From Halocaridina rubra (Eukaryota; Arthropoda; Malacostraca; Decapoda; Atyidae), in NCBI GenBank assembly GCA_037179515.1, contig JAXCGZ010016987.1, positions 16,001 to 80,000 of the forward strand: 64,000 bases of DNA, given 5' to 3'. Of this stretch, positions 13,911 to 28,880 are shown piece by piece. The number at the start of each line of letters is the position of its first letter. Within the stretch, counting starts at the first letter, position 1. The notes under the pieces were generated by a model that was not told where the DNA came from, did no database searches, and worked only from the letters and a program-made list of their open reading frames with translations. Both the position numbers and the translations under genes were made by a program.

Positions 13911-14199
13911 AACAAACAAACATTTATTTCCAATTTTTACAATGGTTATTCTTCTATACTAGAGAGTAACTTATAAGTAGACATGTAATTGAAATAATAA
14001 GTAAGAGGGTAATACATACAGGTAAATTAAATGTAGCTTTCCTAGAAAATAATAATGCTGTAAAAAGATGTTAACAATAATGTTAAAAATAAAGTAGTAA
14101 TAACACTCGATACAGTATCAATGTTATCGGCAGCATCACCATATTTGTTTTCCTTACCATGAGAATAATGGTCTTCTTAACTTAGAGAACAGAGAAGTC

Positions 14200-14580
14200 G
14201 ATATCAATTTACATATAGAGAGGTTAGTGTTAAGGGAAATTGCATTAAATCATTAGATTTAGTTTATGTGTGAGCAGCAACTATTTGTCCAAAAGAAAAC
14301 TATATAGTTTGCCTTTGAAAGCTGTGAAGGAGGATGCATTTTTAAGATGCTCTGGAATATTGTTCTAGAGTGTTGGCCCTTTAATAGTGATCATCTTTGA
14401 ACCTGCTTCTGTGTTTGTTCTCTGAATAAAGAGCTCACTGCTCTGTCTTGTGTTGGTTCCCCTTATATCCCTGACCGATTTTAAATCAAATAGCAATATG
14501 TAAAAGAGTTAGAGAGGATGTTGATTAGTTTTCGGTTGGTTGCTTCAGAGGGTTCCCTATAATTTGAGATGTACTCAGAT
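14200..14580 (-). pseudogene. Non-LTR retrotransposon C-terminal remnant
   Basis: The - strand reads PTL, stop, NNIPEHLKNASSFTAFKGKL and YSFLLDK then stop. This is the typical end of a reverse-transcriptase ORF (W-N-x-L/I-P-x-x-x-K-N-A-S-S-F-x-x-F-K-x-x-L). A different family from the jockey fragments nearby. Short and decayed. Confidence 0.5.
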
Positions 14581-14601
14581 AGGCAGGTTATGAGAATAGT
14601 G

Positions 14602-14602
<1 letters not shown>

Positions 14603-14647
<45 letters not shown>

Positions 14648-14700
14648 TAATAATAATAATAATAATAACAATAATAATAATAGTAATAATAATAATAACT
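14603..14700. repeat. (TAA)n microsatellite, imperfect
   Basis: AATAAT run with occasional CAA and TAG variants. Confidence 0.9.
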
Positions 14701-14954
14701 ATAAACTTTTATTTCATCTCTGTATAGTGGTTGTTAGTGCAGACGCTTAAATTAGACATACATAGAAATATTTCATAGGTGAGGTAAGAAGGCAGATGAA
14801 CAAAATAACAAACAAACTGATAAATAAACAATTACAAATTAGCAGAATTAATAATATGCTGTATATATGAAGTCAAAATGCAGGTTTGTTGTCAGATATA
14901 CAATAAGGCTGTATAGATACCCAGAAGCTGTGTCTTGGAGGCATTAAATTTAAT

Positions 14955-16180
14955 TACATTTTTGGTGCCCCACACAGATACTTTGTATCTGAGTTGACAG
15001 TTGAAGAAAGGGTGATATGAGGCTGATTACGAGTAGTTAATAAAGGTTGTGAAGAGAAGGCAGAGGAAAAATGAAGGGTAAAATCATTAACAAAGACGTG
15101 CAGAAGAGAGGAGGGTGGGACTGAAGAAGATTGTTTATAAAGAGAAGGACCAAAGTAGGTGAAAGAACACAACCCTGTGGAATACCATTGTAACTGAGTA
15201 TGAGTTAGATGTTGCGCTGTCAACAACCTCAGTTTATCATCGGTCAGAAAGAAAACTGAAAATTAGAGAACAGAGGGAAGGGGTAAGGCCATAAGTGCCT
15301 TGCACCAAACTTTGTCATAAACCTTAGAGATATTAAGGGCAATGACAAAGGATTCCCCATCTTCTTCAGAGAAGATGAATATTCATTAGTAAGAAAGGAC
15401 AGGAGGTCACCAGTAGATATCACCTTGTGGAAGCCCTACTGGTGATCAGAAATAAGTGACTTAGATTCAAGATGTTTCAAGAAATGAGAATTTAGCAAAG
15501 TTTCGAATACTTTAATGATAGCAGAGGTTAGGGTAATGGGCCTGTAGTTGGCAGGAATAGAGTGGTCACCTTTCTTAGGAACAGGTTGAACTAGAGCAGG
15601 CTTCCAAGAAAAAAGATAGATATTGGTTGAGAGAATGGGACGAAAAGACGCCAAAGCACTGGAGCTAGTTCATCTGCAAACTCCTTAAGGAACCTTGCAG
15701 GGACACCATCGGGTCCAGATGCCTTGTTTGTCCTTAGAGAGCAAAGAACCTAATAGCTTTTGGACGAAGAAAGAATAAGGGAGGGCTTAGGCATAGAGAG
15801 GGGTAAGGTACGAGAGACAGGTGAGCCGGAATCGCTTTTGGAAGAGTTGACAAAAGAGTGAGAGTGGCTTTGTCAGTAGGAGAGCAACCTATAGAACCAT
15901 CAGAGCGAATGAGAGGTGGAAATCTTGAGTTACAATAGTTTTTGGAGAGCTTTTTTTACTAAGAACCAGGAACATATAGCAGTGGGGCAGGACTTACAGT
16001 CATCAACTTTCCTTCTTAAAAAGGAAGATTTAGACCTTCGAATATGAGCAGTGCAGCGATTCATAGTTGTAATAAAAGGAGACTGGGTTAAATCGGAAGG
16101 AGAGACTTGGTATTCACAGGTGTGCCTGATCCCTTACCTGAGTAGCCATGGAGCAGGTACGGTCAAACCAAGGATTAGGG
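14955..16180 (-). pseudogene. Jockey-type reverse transcriptase, decayed
   Basis: Minus-strand order: TNKASGPDGVPARFLKEFAD (entry of the RT domain) and PALVQPVPKKGDHSIPANYR with ITLTSAIIKVFETLLNSHFL (fingers). Then LISDHQ, frame breaks, PSLCSLIFSFLSDR and a GVPQGSVLSP-like block decayed to MVFHRVVFFHL. The order and motifs fit the jockey-type reverse transcriptases common in arthropods. At least four frame breaks and stops. The endonuclease and the catalytic FADD box are not recovered. It lies in the last PXMP2-like intron, antisense to the gene. Confidence 0.7.
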
Positions 16181-16229
16181 GGAGAAAAGGTTTCCATAGC
16201 CTTCATTGCTGAGGTTATAATCTCAGCAA

Positions 16230-16720
16230 CTTATTATTTTTTTTTTTTTAGTGATGCTCTGTTAGCCAGATTTCCTACTTTTGGCTCTATGCTTTCTCTG
16301 ATATCCAATTTTCTCTCTGATTGTTATATCTGTGATGTTTGATGGCACCACACCTAGCTCATTCCCAGGTACCAGTGGTGTTCTACAGGGTTTTGTTCTT
16401 TCACCTATGTAGTTCCTTCTCTTCATCACTGATCTTCTCCAGTCCCCAGCTTCTCTTCTCCACACTTTTACAGATAATTCTACCCTCCATGTGTCCTCTG
16501 CCTTCTCCTCACCATCTTTGTCTGCTGTTCTAACTCAGCTTTGCATCAATTTCTTCAACTTTCAACTCCGCTTTGCAGAGAGTATCTTACTGGGGCACCC
16601 AAAATTTAGTAAAATTTAATGCCGCCAAGGCTCAGTTACTGGTCTTTTCTTTATCTTCTCCTGATAACCCTATTGTATTTGAAAATGAAAATTTGTCTTT
16701 ACAGCTCTATTAATGCATTA
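16230..16720 (+). pseudogene. Jockey-type reverse transcriptase fragment, opposite strand
   Basis: Reads DALLARFPTFGSMLSLISNF with LSDCYI, then YQWCSTGFCSFTYV (a degraded V-P-Q-G-S-V-L box) and a Ser-rich downstream part. It matches the same region as the minus-strand fragment at 14955-16180, so two related fragments lie head to head. A T-tract interrupts the start. Confidence 0.6.
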
Positions 16721-16849
16721 TGAAAACAGATAATCTCTAACTTGTCTTGGAGGATTCATATAACTCAAATTGCTTAAACTGCTGTAAAAAAATATGATAG
16801 ATCTGTTTTGCTTTTGTCATTACTTTTCTTCATTTTAATTACTGAAAAT

Positions 16850-17150
16850 ATATAAAGGTTTATACGTCTTTGCTTAAAATACAAAAACTCCACAACTTAT
16901 AAACATGTTAGCTTCCAGAAGTCTGTTCATAAGTATAATTGTTCGTAAGTTGTGTTTAGGTAAAAAAAGTAAGCTTCAGTACATACATATGCCATAATGT
17001 ACAGTACTTAGGCTGAAGACACTTAACTACTACATAAAACATAAAGTATACAGTATTATTGAATTTTATGAGTGTAATAATAATGTAATAATACAGTACG
17101 ATACAGTATTACATTCATTAATACATGAGTAGATGATGGGTATTGTTTGT
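16850..17150. mobile_element. MITE family M1, second copy (inverted)
   Basis: Contains AACTCCACAACTTATAAAC, GTTCGTAAGTTGTGTTTAGG and a run of TACTGTA/TACAGTA motifs shared in reverse complement with 11430-11742. Its ends are less well preserved. Confidence 0.55.
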
Positions 17151-17344
17151 GCTCGTATCTGTGATAGGGTTGAATCTAAGTTCATCAGACTCCTCAATGA
17201 TTCTGCTTTTACTCCGAATATCAATTCTCTTTCTCTTTAGTGATTGGTGTCTTCTTTTTCCCTCGTTATTGGTACTACTTCCATCAGTGTTCTAATTAAA
17301 GTTAAGTTAAAGTTTGCTGGTGTTTCAGTTCCGATATCCATCTG

Positions 17345-17515
17345 AGATGCTCCTCAGAACGTCTGCCGAGGCAAGCCCCAACCCCCCCACTGTGGTGCCC
17401 ATCCACAGAAAGTAACCTTCCCAGTAAACAGCTTAAATTCTCGGTCCTGAGCGGGAACCGATCTGTCGACCTCGCGAATGCGAGGCCAGCGCATTACCAC
17501 TGTACTAGTTGCATC
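17345..17515 (-). mobile_element. tRNA-derived SINE, family S1, diverged copy
   Basis: Shares GGCAAGCCCCAACCCCC, CCAGTAAACAGCTTAAA, and GACCTCGCGAATGCGAGGCC with the copies at 6015-6204 and 62955-63179. Lacks the AAAGTTTATT tail. Confidence 0.7.
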
Positions 17516-17589
17516 CCTTCCCTGTTGGCGAGGCTGCGTAACACGCGTCTGTTGCCCTTGTCACACAGATACCGTGTGGAGGTTGTAGT

Positions 17590-17766
17590 TGTAAATTGGT
17601 CAGTGCAATGACTGCTCTCCTTCCACGTTCAGACTGGAATTCTCTTCCTACTTCTGTCTTCCCTAATTCTTATTTACTGTCTTCCTTCACATATCTGATC
17701 TATTGTCATCTCAGGGCCTATGTCTGCCATATTTCTAGAGCCTCATTACTTTGGCTATTTTTTCAG

Positions 17767-17810
<44 letters not shown>

Positions 17811-17840
17811 GCCATGTCCTTAAGCTGCTACTTTCTCATA
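17590..17840 (+). pseudogene. Jockey-type ORF2 C-terminal fragment
   Basis: Reads RSDWNSLPTSVFPNSYLLSS, then FTYLIYCHL. This corresponds to the W-N-S-L-P-x-S-x-F-P-x-x-Y-x-L end of jockey ORF2. It runs into a poly-T tract at 17770-17807. Confidence 0.6.
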
Positions 17841-18000
17841 AATGTTTTATTGGTGCCCAGGCCTGATGAGCGCAGCTTTTTTGCCCGTTGTGATGTCACG
17901 CTTATAAAAAAACGAATGTTTTTACATGCTATTATTTACACAAAAGCTTTTTTTCTTTTTATTACTAAATAGCTTCTTATCTACTTTGTATTGTTTGCAG

Positions 18001-18105
18001 TACCGAGTTCTCTTTGCAAACCTAGTGGCCATCTTTTGGATTATGTACATTTCCAACAAGAGGAGACAGGCAGCTTCTGCAGCATCAGCATCAAAGGAAC
18101 TTTGA
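18001..18105 (+). CDS. PXMP2: PXMP2-like peroxisomal membrane protein, last exon
   Basis: Preceded by TATTGTTTGCAG, in phase 0 with the previous exon. It reads YRVLFANLVAIFWIMYISNK, then RRQAASAASASKEL and TGA at 18103-18105. The (F/Y)RVLFANL-x-A-x-F/W-W-x-x-Y/I-x-S block is the end of the last membrane helix in PXMP2/Mpv17 proteins. The Ala/Ser-rich tail ends in KEL; a peroxisomal SKL-type signal is not needed for this membrane family. The three exons give 128 full codons. The human protein has about 195 residues, so roughly the first 65-70 residues are outside the window or unrecognised. Confidence 0.92.
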   Translation, partial: YRVLFANLVAIFWIMYISNKRRQAASAASASKEL

Positions 18106-18312
18106 ATAATGCCATAATGTCATATGGTGTATTAAATGCATAGGTATAAGAAATTAAGAAAAGAAAATGTATATTTTGCATAATAGTAAGTGAATAATGT
18201 AGCATACGTTGTTATGAGAGTGAATGTTTATGGATGTTGATTTTTATTAAGGTTAAGATACAGGATCAAGTAATGGTAATGTCTATGCATGTCCACTAAT
18301 AAGGATAATAAA
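18106..18312 (+). promoter_or_regulatory. 3' UTR with AATAAA polyadenylation signal
   Basis: AATAAA at 18307-18312, about 200 bp after the stop codon, followed by a GT/T-richer stretch. It is the first strong candidate; an ATTAAA-type variant earlier is weaker. Confidence 0.55.
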
Positions 18313-20014
<1,702 letters not shown>

Positions 20015-20332
20015 AGTGGTCCCTCATATCCTTGGTTTCACTATCCTTTGCTTCAGATGTCCATGGTGTAAAATTATTAAATGGGAAAACTCCAATATAA
20101 ATAATTTTTACGTTTTAAAACACCAAAACGTGACTTGTTACCACTGAAGATTGTTATAATTGCTCTATTTTATAGGTCATTATTGTTACAAATGTCTTAT
20201 TGTGCCAAAATTTGTAATTAAGCTATAGCATAGGTATGTACTTATAGCAAAAAAATATACTATATTGTATCCGGTATTGGGTTGTGTTATCCATGGAACC
20301 TATTCTTAATGAATGAGGAAAGACCAATATCT
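20015..20332. mobile_element. Tigger-type MITE, family M2
   Basis: Begins CAGTGGTCCCTCATATCC and ends TTATCCATGGAACC...GAATGAGGAAAGACCA, with short TGGTC/GACCA inverted ends next to TA-rich flanks. The CAGTGGTCCCTC(G)TATCC head with an internal GGTTTC is a known Tigger-type terminal style. ~318 bp, non-coding. Confidence 0.65.
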
Positions 20333-20355
20333 TAATTGTTTTAAAACATACTGTA

Positions 20356-20478
20356 TTATATATATATATATATATTATAATATATATAATATAATATAAT
20401 ATAATATATATAATATATATATATATATATAATATTATAATAAATATATAATATAATATATATATAATATATTATATA

Positions 20479-20519
<41 letters not shown>

Positions 20520-20560
20520 TATATAATATATAATATATTATATATAATATATATATATAT
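20356..20560. repeat. Degenerate (TA)n / TAATA tract
   Basis: TA tract broken by frequent AATA and TATT slips, unlike the pure TA tracts elsewhere, so probably older. Confidence 0.9.
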
Positions 20561-22401
20561 TAGTTGTATGTACACTAACTTTTCTAATTTTTATATACTG
20601 TATATTGTTTTATTCTTATAAAAACTGGGTACATGTAATGGTCACTTCATACTTATGATTATATTATATGTTTCTGACATACAAGTAAAGTCTTAATTCT
20701 CACTTCATCACCCTTGCTATTTTAGAAGTTAAGCACTATCTCTGAAAAATGAAGTTATGAAGTCTTAAAGCCTAATTTAACAAATATGGAAAAAGGACTA
20801 CTGTGTCTCTCAGTGTGCAGCTGCATGAAAGTAATGACTAGTTCAGAAAAGCATCGTGTTATATATTTTACTGTATGGGCATAATGAAAATTATCACTGT
20901 CATGGTTGTCATCAGTAGTTCCATTAAAAAGAAGAATTTAGATGGACAAGTTATCATCTTGGACGTTTTGACCCATTTCTACCTTTCTTAACATTTCCAG
21001 GAATTCAGAAGTCAGCCTATGCAATTTAACATTAGTTACAAACACAAATGAGGGATCACCAAGGCATATCATCATCATATGTAGCTTCTGCAGCAAAGCT
21101 CCAAAATCCCTCTTGCACTGCAAGCCTCAATATTAAGCCATCTAGCCCATCAGTCAAAACATGAGTGCTATCCATGGAGAACATTGAAGTAAAGTACATA
21201 CTACTGCTTTAACACACAGCTCATAAAATGCTAGACCTACTTGACCAGTATGTATTCAGTGGTTAAGTAAAGTGCAGTGGGGCTCTCTTGAATACAGTAT
21301 ATATAACAACCGGGCTTTACATCGGCCATGGGGACTGGGAGTATGTATTGATTTTCAGACCATAAACCGAGCTTTGTAACTTAGAATTGTACAGTATAGT
21401 ATGAAATAATAATAATGGAGTACATAATTATTATAATAAGACATGGGTGTGTGTGAGAGCGTAACATATGACCAATCGTTATGCAAATGATACAAGATAC
21501 TAATAATAATAATGCAGAATGATGATAATATTTTATTTAAATTATTAATCATGTTTAAAGAAAGAAAATAACGAAATCTGTTAACCATGCAGTAAAGTTT
21601 CAATAAAAAAAAGAAAACTGGGAACTCTGGATTGAAAACCAGCAGTAACTTTTTTTTTATAGTTTTCATATTTTTAATACTATTATAGCCCTCTTTTCTA
21701 ATTGATAAATGTGTGCTATAAAGTATAAAACAAGACTCAACAGGTGTGATTTAATAATTATATACTGCTCATGTTTACTACAATACAATCCTTATCTACC
21801 ATTTGCCGATCGGTGTAATGAACTGGATCTGTTGAAACCAAATCCCGTTGTAACTAGGAGACTACTTACGAGTGCCCGAATAACATTTAGTCTCGTTAAG
21901 GTGCAATTGTATTCCATGGAAAAAAAAAAAGGATTTTGATCCAAACATTGAGTCACTTAAGGTATGCTACTTGAATATGTTGTTAACGTATCAAATAGCA
22001 CCCTCTTCCATCCCTCCCAATTTCCTCTTAGCTCGAGGAAATGTTCAGTGTTATGAGTATCATTATAAAGGCTTAAATGCAAGTAAAGGGGTAATAGCAT
22101 AAACTCGATAATTTTCATGATATTCTCATACCAATGCACATTTTTTTACTTAAGCATATTCTTTTAGGTTAGTATTAAACATCCCCAATAACCAAACTTA
22201 AGATTAATATTAAGAATTAGAGAGGTGTATATAATTTTTGCCTACCGATGGTAGATATTGGAAAATTTTGTTGTAAATAAATAGCAGCTGAAATCCAAAG
22301 CAAAATTTTATAAAACATAATACACAGCATTGGAAATGGAAGAAAAAGAAGCATCTTTCTTTAAAAAGATTAAGTTGTTAAATCTTAAACTATTGTCCTT
22401 A

Positions 22402-22408
<7 letters not shown>
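20561..22408. other. Intergenic AT-rich sequence, no supported gene
   Basis: A minus-strand open frame of about 70 codons (about 20938-21150, CLGDPSFVFVTNVKLHRLTS) is not recognised and has no supporting context. Nothing else stands out. Confidence 0.5.

Positions 22409-22494
<86 letters not shown>
22409..22494. repeat. (TA)n microsatellite
   Basis: Pure TA tract that ends exactly where the Tigger-like element at 22495 begins. Confidence 0.95.
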
Positions 22495-22497
<3 letters not shown>

Positions 22498-22736
22498 TGT
22501 TACCCCAGTTATTCGCGCTTCCTGGTTCACTTTCTCACTCTATCGCGGTTTTTTTTTGTGATAAATTATTATTTTATTTCATGGGTATATGCAAAAATAT
22601 TAAAATATTAAAAAAATTCTCAGTATTTTCATTTTTTTTATTGATAAAAACATATTTTATTATCTAATTGATAAAAAAAACATTATTTCCCAGCCTACGA
22701 ATAGTAAAACAGTAAAAAATAGTAAAAAACAAATGT

Positions 22737-22912
22737 AGATAGATAGATAGATAGATACGTTTATTGACCACCTCTTTTGAAAAGTACAGTATAATCTTTA
22801 CAAAAGGAATATTTGGTCCAAATTACAGTGAAAAAATACAATAGATTTTGTACAATCATCAAATAAGTAGATGAATTTTAAATTAATATACATTGTACTA
22901 ATAACTGAATGA
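22737..22912 (-). mobile_element. Short retro-insert with (GATA)n tail inside Tigger copy 2
   Basis: Absent from the sister element at 2147-3170, where the equivalent point reads TTTAGATATACGTACGTACAG. It starts with (TAGA)5 then TACGTTTATTGACC on the + strand, so its 3' tail faces left: a SINE-like or truncated non-LTR insert. Internal promoter boxes not identified. Confidence 0.5.
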
Positions 22913-23513
22913 AATACGTACTTACAGTATAACTCACAGTATTGCATCATACGAAATAGTGTTTGATAGCGTACAATGTATTGGGGTCGCAGCTACGTGA
23001 GCTAGCATATATATTTATATTTCCAGTAGTTTCATGATTTTATTGATAACAAAAACGTATTTATTAGCCTAAGAATAATAAAACAGTAAAAAACAGTAAA
23101 AAACAAAAATACTAACAGTATTGGAACATGTAAAATACGATACCGCTATCAGCGTTTTTGACAAAGACACGTTCAGAGTAACTCACGTTTTGCTTGTGTT
23201 CGATAGCGTACAATGTATTGGGGTCGAAGCTACGTGAGCTAGCATATATATTTATATTTCCAGTAGTTTCATGATGTTATTGATAAAAAAAACGTATTTC
23301 TTAGCCTAAGAATAATATAACAGTAAAAAATAGTAAAAAACAAATACTAACAGTATTGCAACATGTAAAATACGATACCGCTATCAGCGTTTCGGACAAA
23401 GGCTTCCACCATCTTCCATTGTCTCGCCTCATTCGTGTGCGCCATTCATGTTGTGCTTATTATTATTAATATGTTTTGCTTGTGAATTTTTTACTCATAT
23501 TTTAACCTTTGCA

Positions 23514-23663
23514 ATGCCTCCCAAGCATCCTTCATCTTCTAAGGCTTCTTGTAGTGAGCCTAAGCGGCAAAGGAATATGTTAACCATTGTAGATAAAGTG
23601 AAACTCTTTGATATGTTGAAAGAAGGAAAAAAGTTTGTGGATGTCGGCCGCTATTTTATGTAA
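23514..23663 (+). pseudogene. Tigger transposase N-terminal fragment
   Basis: ATG at 23514 and 49 codons to TAA at 23661-23663. Begins MPPKHPSSSKASCSEPKRQR, then MLTIVDKVKLFDMLKEGKKF and VDVGRYF. This is the N-terminus of a Tigger1-like transposase: the Pro/Lys/Arg leader followed by the first helices of the CENP-B/psq-type DNA-binding domain (LTxxxKVKLxDMxxxGxSxxxVGRxY). The frame then fuses to the AAACGTAAAAATTGTAAAAT part of the internal repeat, so the second DNA-binding domain and the DDE catalytic core are deleted. Confidence 0.8.
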
Positions 23664-23937
23664 ACGTAAAAATTGTAAAATATGGAACCTATTAATGTCA
23701 AGTCATCATCACCTCATTCGTGGTAAGTTTTCCTATCACTTTCATAAAAAAATTCCGTTGCTTGCTGTTATTTATAATGAAAAGGGTGTTTTTTTTAACA
23801 GTACAGGGAGGGTTTATACAGTGTAAACGTAAAAATACATTAAAATATCTATGTACATATAGGCTGATCCCTACACCACGGATTTCCGGGTTCGCGCCGG
23901 GTCCCGGAACCGAACTACCGCGATAAGTGAGGCAACA

Positions 23938-24817
<880 letters not shown>

Positions 24818-24835
24818 GTTCCGGTTTCGGTTCCG

Positions 24836-25765
<930 letters not shown>

Positions 25766-27922
25766 CTAAAAGAGAACATAAAACCCCTAGATATTTGGAT
25801 AATTTTGTTGTAGGAAATGAAATAGTTGATGATGTAAACTCCATAAGTGATTACTGTTATACATTAACTGATGTACCTAAAACTTACTGTGAAGCTGTAA
25901 CCTCCAAAAATACAAGTCTTTGGCTAAATGCAATGGAAAATGAGATGACTGCTTTAAGAGAGAAGTAAACTTTTGAAGTAGTACCTTTACCATAAGGTAG
26001 GAAGCCAGTGGGGGGAATCGCTGGGCTTTTAGCATAAAACTTGACTCGGATGGTAATGAAAAATTGAAAGCTAGATTTGTTGCAAAAGGCTATTTTCAGT
26101 TTCCAGGCATTGACTTTCTTGGAACTTTCTCTTCCACAGCCCGCATCACACATATTCGTATGCTAATGCAAGTAGCTGTTCAATATGACTTAGTTATTCA
26201 TCAAATGAAAGAGTCAGAAATAACCCACAGAATACAAGCGGCATGGAAGAACTGGAAGAAAGTAGTCTGGGGTGCTGTGCGACAGGAGAATAGGGATTAA
26301 GTTGAGGGGTAAAGTGCATAAGACAGTTGTGAGACCTGCGATGATGTATGGAGCAGAGGCATGGGCAATAAAGAAGACACAAGAGAAAAAGCTGGATGAG
26401 GCATAGATGAGGATGTTGAGCTGGATGTGTGGGGTGACAAGAAGCGATAAGATCAGAAACAAGGTATTTAGAGGTACCTCAAAAGTTAGAGAAATATCAG
26501 ATAAGACACAAGAAAGTAGACTAAGGTGGTATGGTTATGTCGTCAGAAGGGATGAACTGTATGTTGGGAGGAGAGTGATGGAAATGGATATGCAGAGTAG
26601 GAGGGGAGGGGGAGACCAAAGCGTAGGTGGATGGATTGCATCAATGACGACCTGAGATCTAAATGTTTGTAGGGTGATGAGGTATAGGACAGGAACTTAT
26701 GGAGAACGCTGGCCAGAAACATCGACCCCACATAAAAGTGGGAAAAGATGTAGACGAAGAAGAAGAGAAGAAAATTCATCAAATGAATGTCAAAAGTGCT
26801 TTTTTAAATGGACTCATTTTTTGCTAGTTGTATGTATAACACACAGGTTTTGTTGTAGAAAATGAAAATGGTGAGAAATTATTAGGTAAACTAAAGAAAT
26901 CTTTATACGGTTCAAAGCAAAGTGGCCATAATGGTATAGTATGTTGCATTCTTATTTTCTGAAATAGAATTTTTCTCAGTCTTTTGCAGATACATGTGTA
27001 TATACCAAATATACTAAAACTGTTAATGGTATAAAGAAATATTTGAGTTATAAATTTCATATCAAGGATCTAGGTGAAATTTCATGTTTCTTAGGCATAA
27101 AATTCACACGTGATGGTGATGTAATTAAAATGAATCAGTCAAGATATGTAGAATATATGTTAGTTAAATTTGACACGCAAGATTGTAAACCTAGATTATC
27201 ACCTTGTGAGATAGGTCTGAATAAACTAATTAATGATCATTCTGATTTGGCAGATGTAAAATTGTATAGACAAATAGTTGGCAGTTTAATTTATATCATG
27301 AGTGCAACAAGACCTGACCTCTGTTTTGTAGTTAATAAATTGTCTCAATATATTTTAAAACCTACTGTAACCCACTTGACCATGGCAAAGTATGTATTAA
27401 GATACCTTAAAGGTACAATTGATCATTGTTTGACTTTCAAGAAATCAGAAAAAATAAGCCTAGTTGGGTTTTGCGATGCTGACTGAGGTAGTATAGCTGA
27501 TCGACATAGTATTACAGGATATGGTTTTAAATTGTCCTCAGAGGGTCTTTTTCTATTATGGAAGAGTAAAAAGCAGCAAACTGTTGCTTTGTCCACTTGT
27601 GAAGCAGAGTACATGTCTGTGAGTGCTGCTGTGCAGGAAGCCAAGTTTTTATTGCAACTATTGAAATGTGTGATAGGATCTGATTTATTTGATCATGTTA
27701 TGTACTGTGATAATCAAGGGGCTTTGGCACTTGCTAGTAATCCTATACAGCATCAGAGATGTAAACACATAGATATAAAATATAATTTTGTGAGGTCTGA
27801 AGTACAGAAAAAGTGTGAAACTTAAATACATTCCATCTGAAGAGAATATAGTAGATGTGTTTACGAAACCTGTTGCTGGTAAAAAATTCAGAAAGTTTGC
27901 TAGTGATATGATGGGAACTTAA
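25766..27922 (+). pseudogene. Copia pol (RT-RNase H), decayed and interrupted
   Basis: 5' truncated. RT entry: SLWLNAMENEMTALREK, stop, TFEVVPLP. After the insertion at 26210-26773 it resumes with HQMNVKSAFLNGLIF and LKKSLYGSKQSG. The catalytic Y-V-D-D block is missing: CVYTKYTKTVNG runs straight into YLSYKFHIKDLGEISCFLGI. RNase H shows VGFCDAD (next Trp now TGA), ALSTCEAEYMS and YCDNQGALALASNP, with the acidic residues in place. The end has KHIDIKYNFVRSEV, a frameshift, IPSEENIVDVFTKPV and stop at 27922. A different copia lineage from the 7675-11084 element. Confidence 0.85.
26210..26773 (+). mobile_element. 5'-truncated RTE/jockey-type insertion inside copia pol
   Basis: Interrupts the copia frame. 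It is flanked by a 14-bp target duplication ATTCATCAAATGAA at 26196-26209 and 26774-26787. Content: ITHRIQAAWKNWKKV, then in other frames MMYGAEAWAIKKTQEKKLDE, RMLSWMCGVTRSDKIRNKVF, ESRLRWYGYVVRRDELYVGR and GRPKRRWMDC. This is the C-terminal region of a widespread animal non-LTR retrotransposon. The 3' end is GA/GAA-rich (CGAAGAAGAAGAGAAG). Several frame breaks. Confidence 0.85.
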
Positions 27923-28075
27923 TTTTGAATCTCATAGTATGGGTATTGTTCTTTTAATTAATGATTTGTATTAGAAGATATATAATTTTATATATATTTT
28001 TAAAGATGTTATAACAGTACTCCATACCATTTTGTCATATTTGTATGCCTAACCATAATAAGTTTTAAGTGGGGG

Positions 28076-28275
28076 TGTTAGAGAGTAAAACTTAGTATGG
28101 CCGACTGTATATAGATAACAGTTATTTCTGAAAAGTCACCGTTTTCTTTTTAAGTGTTTATATATATTTATATATGTTTCTTAGCATAAACAATGGGTTG
28201 TTATTTAGTACCGGCTCGCCCAGACATTAAATCAAGAGGGTGTCTTTCATTAATTGCCATATATTATCCACCATC
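28076..28275 (+). repeat. Probable 3' LTR of the second copia element
   Basis: After the pol stop and an untranslated stretch, AAGTGGGGG (polypurine) precedes TGTTAGAGAGTAAAAC, a normal TG start of an LTR. The right border is not certain (a candidate CA end lies near 28258) because no second LTR is in view. Confidence 0.5.
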
Positions 28276-28289
28276 ATGACTAATGCCTC

Positions 28290-28880
28290 TACAGTGGTAA
28301 AGGTGGTAATAATTCCTTTGTAAATGTTGAATTAGGTGGTATATTTGTTGATATGATGATTGACTCAGGTGCCAGTGCTAATATAATTGATGAAGCACTA
28401 TGGAAGCAATTGAAAAGTAAGGACATCAAATGTACAAGTACTACAAGTGTGAGTAAATCACTCTGTAGGTATGATTCCACAGAACCCTTAGATGTATTAG
28501 GTAAGTTCCATTGCACTGCTAGGTTAGCAGATCGAGAATTGCCCATCGAGGTAAATGTGTTTAAAGGAAATGCCCCTGCTATTTTGAGTCGTGAGGTGTC
28601 AAATAAATTTGATAATTTGCAAATGGGCATGGATATTAATTTAATTTGTAGTTATAAAATACAGAGTTTGTTTGATTTCTGTTGTAAAGAGTTTGGTAAA
28701 TTGAAAAATTATTAACTTGAATTGCATGTAAATGAAAATGTAAAACCAAGTGTTCAGGCCTTGAGGAGATTACCATTTGCTTCGAGGGATAAAGTTGAAA
28801 AGACACCTAGAGAGTTGGAAAGTGATAGTATTATTGAAAAGGTTGAAGGTCTAACTCCTTGGGTAAACCCACAGGTAAGT
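28290..28880 (+). pseudogene. Gypsy protease to RT start, fragment
   Basis: Protease: VDMMIDSGASANIIDEALWK, an intact D-S-G-A active site. It is followed by the protease-RT linker (LCRYDSTEPLDVLGKF, FKGNAPAILSREVSNKFDNL), a stop at 28712, and the RT entry VQALRRLPFASRDKVEKTPR with SDSIIEKVEGLTPWVNP. It stops before the RT catalytic motifs. Lies directly after the copia LTR. Confidence 0.8.

Noticed and set aside
20938..21150. Minus-strand open frame CLGDPSFVFVTNVKLHRLTS
   Set aside because: No recognisable family, no splice context, short. Kept only as a note.
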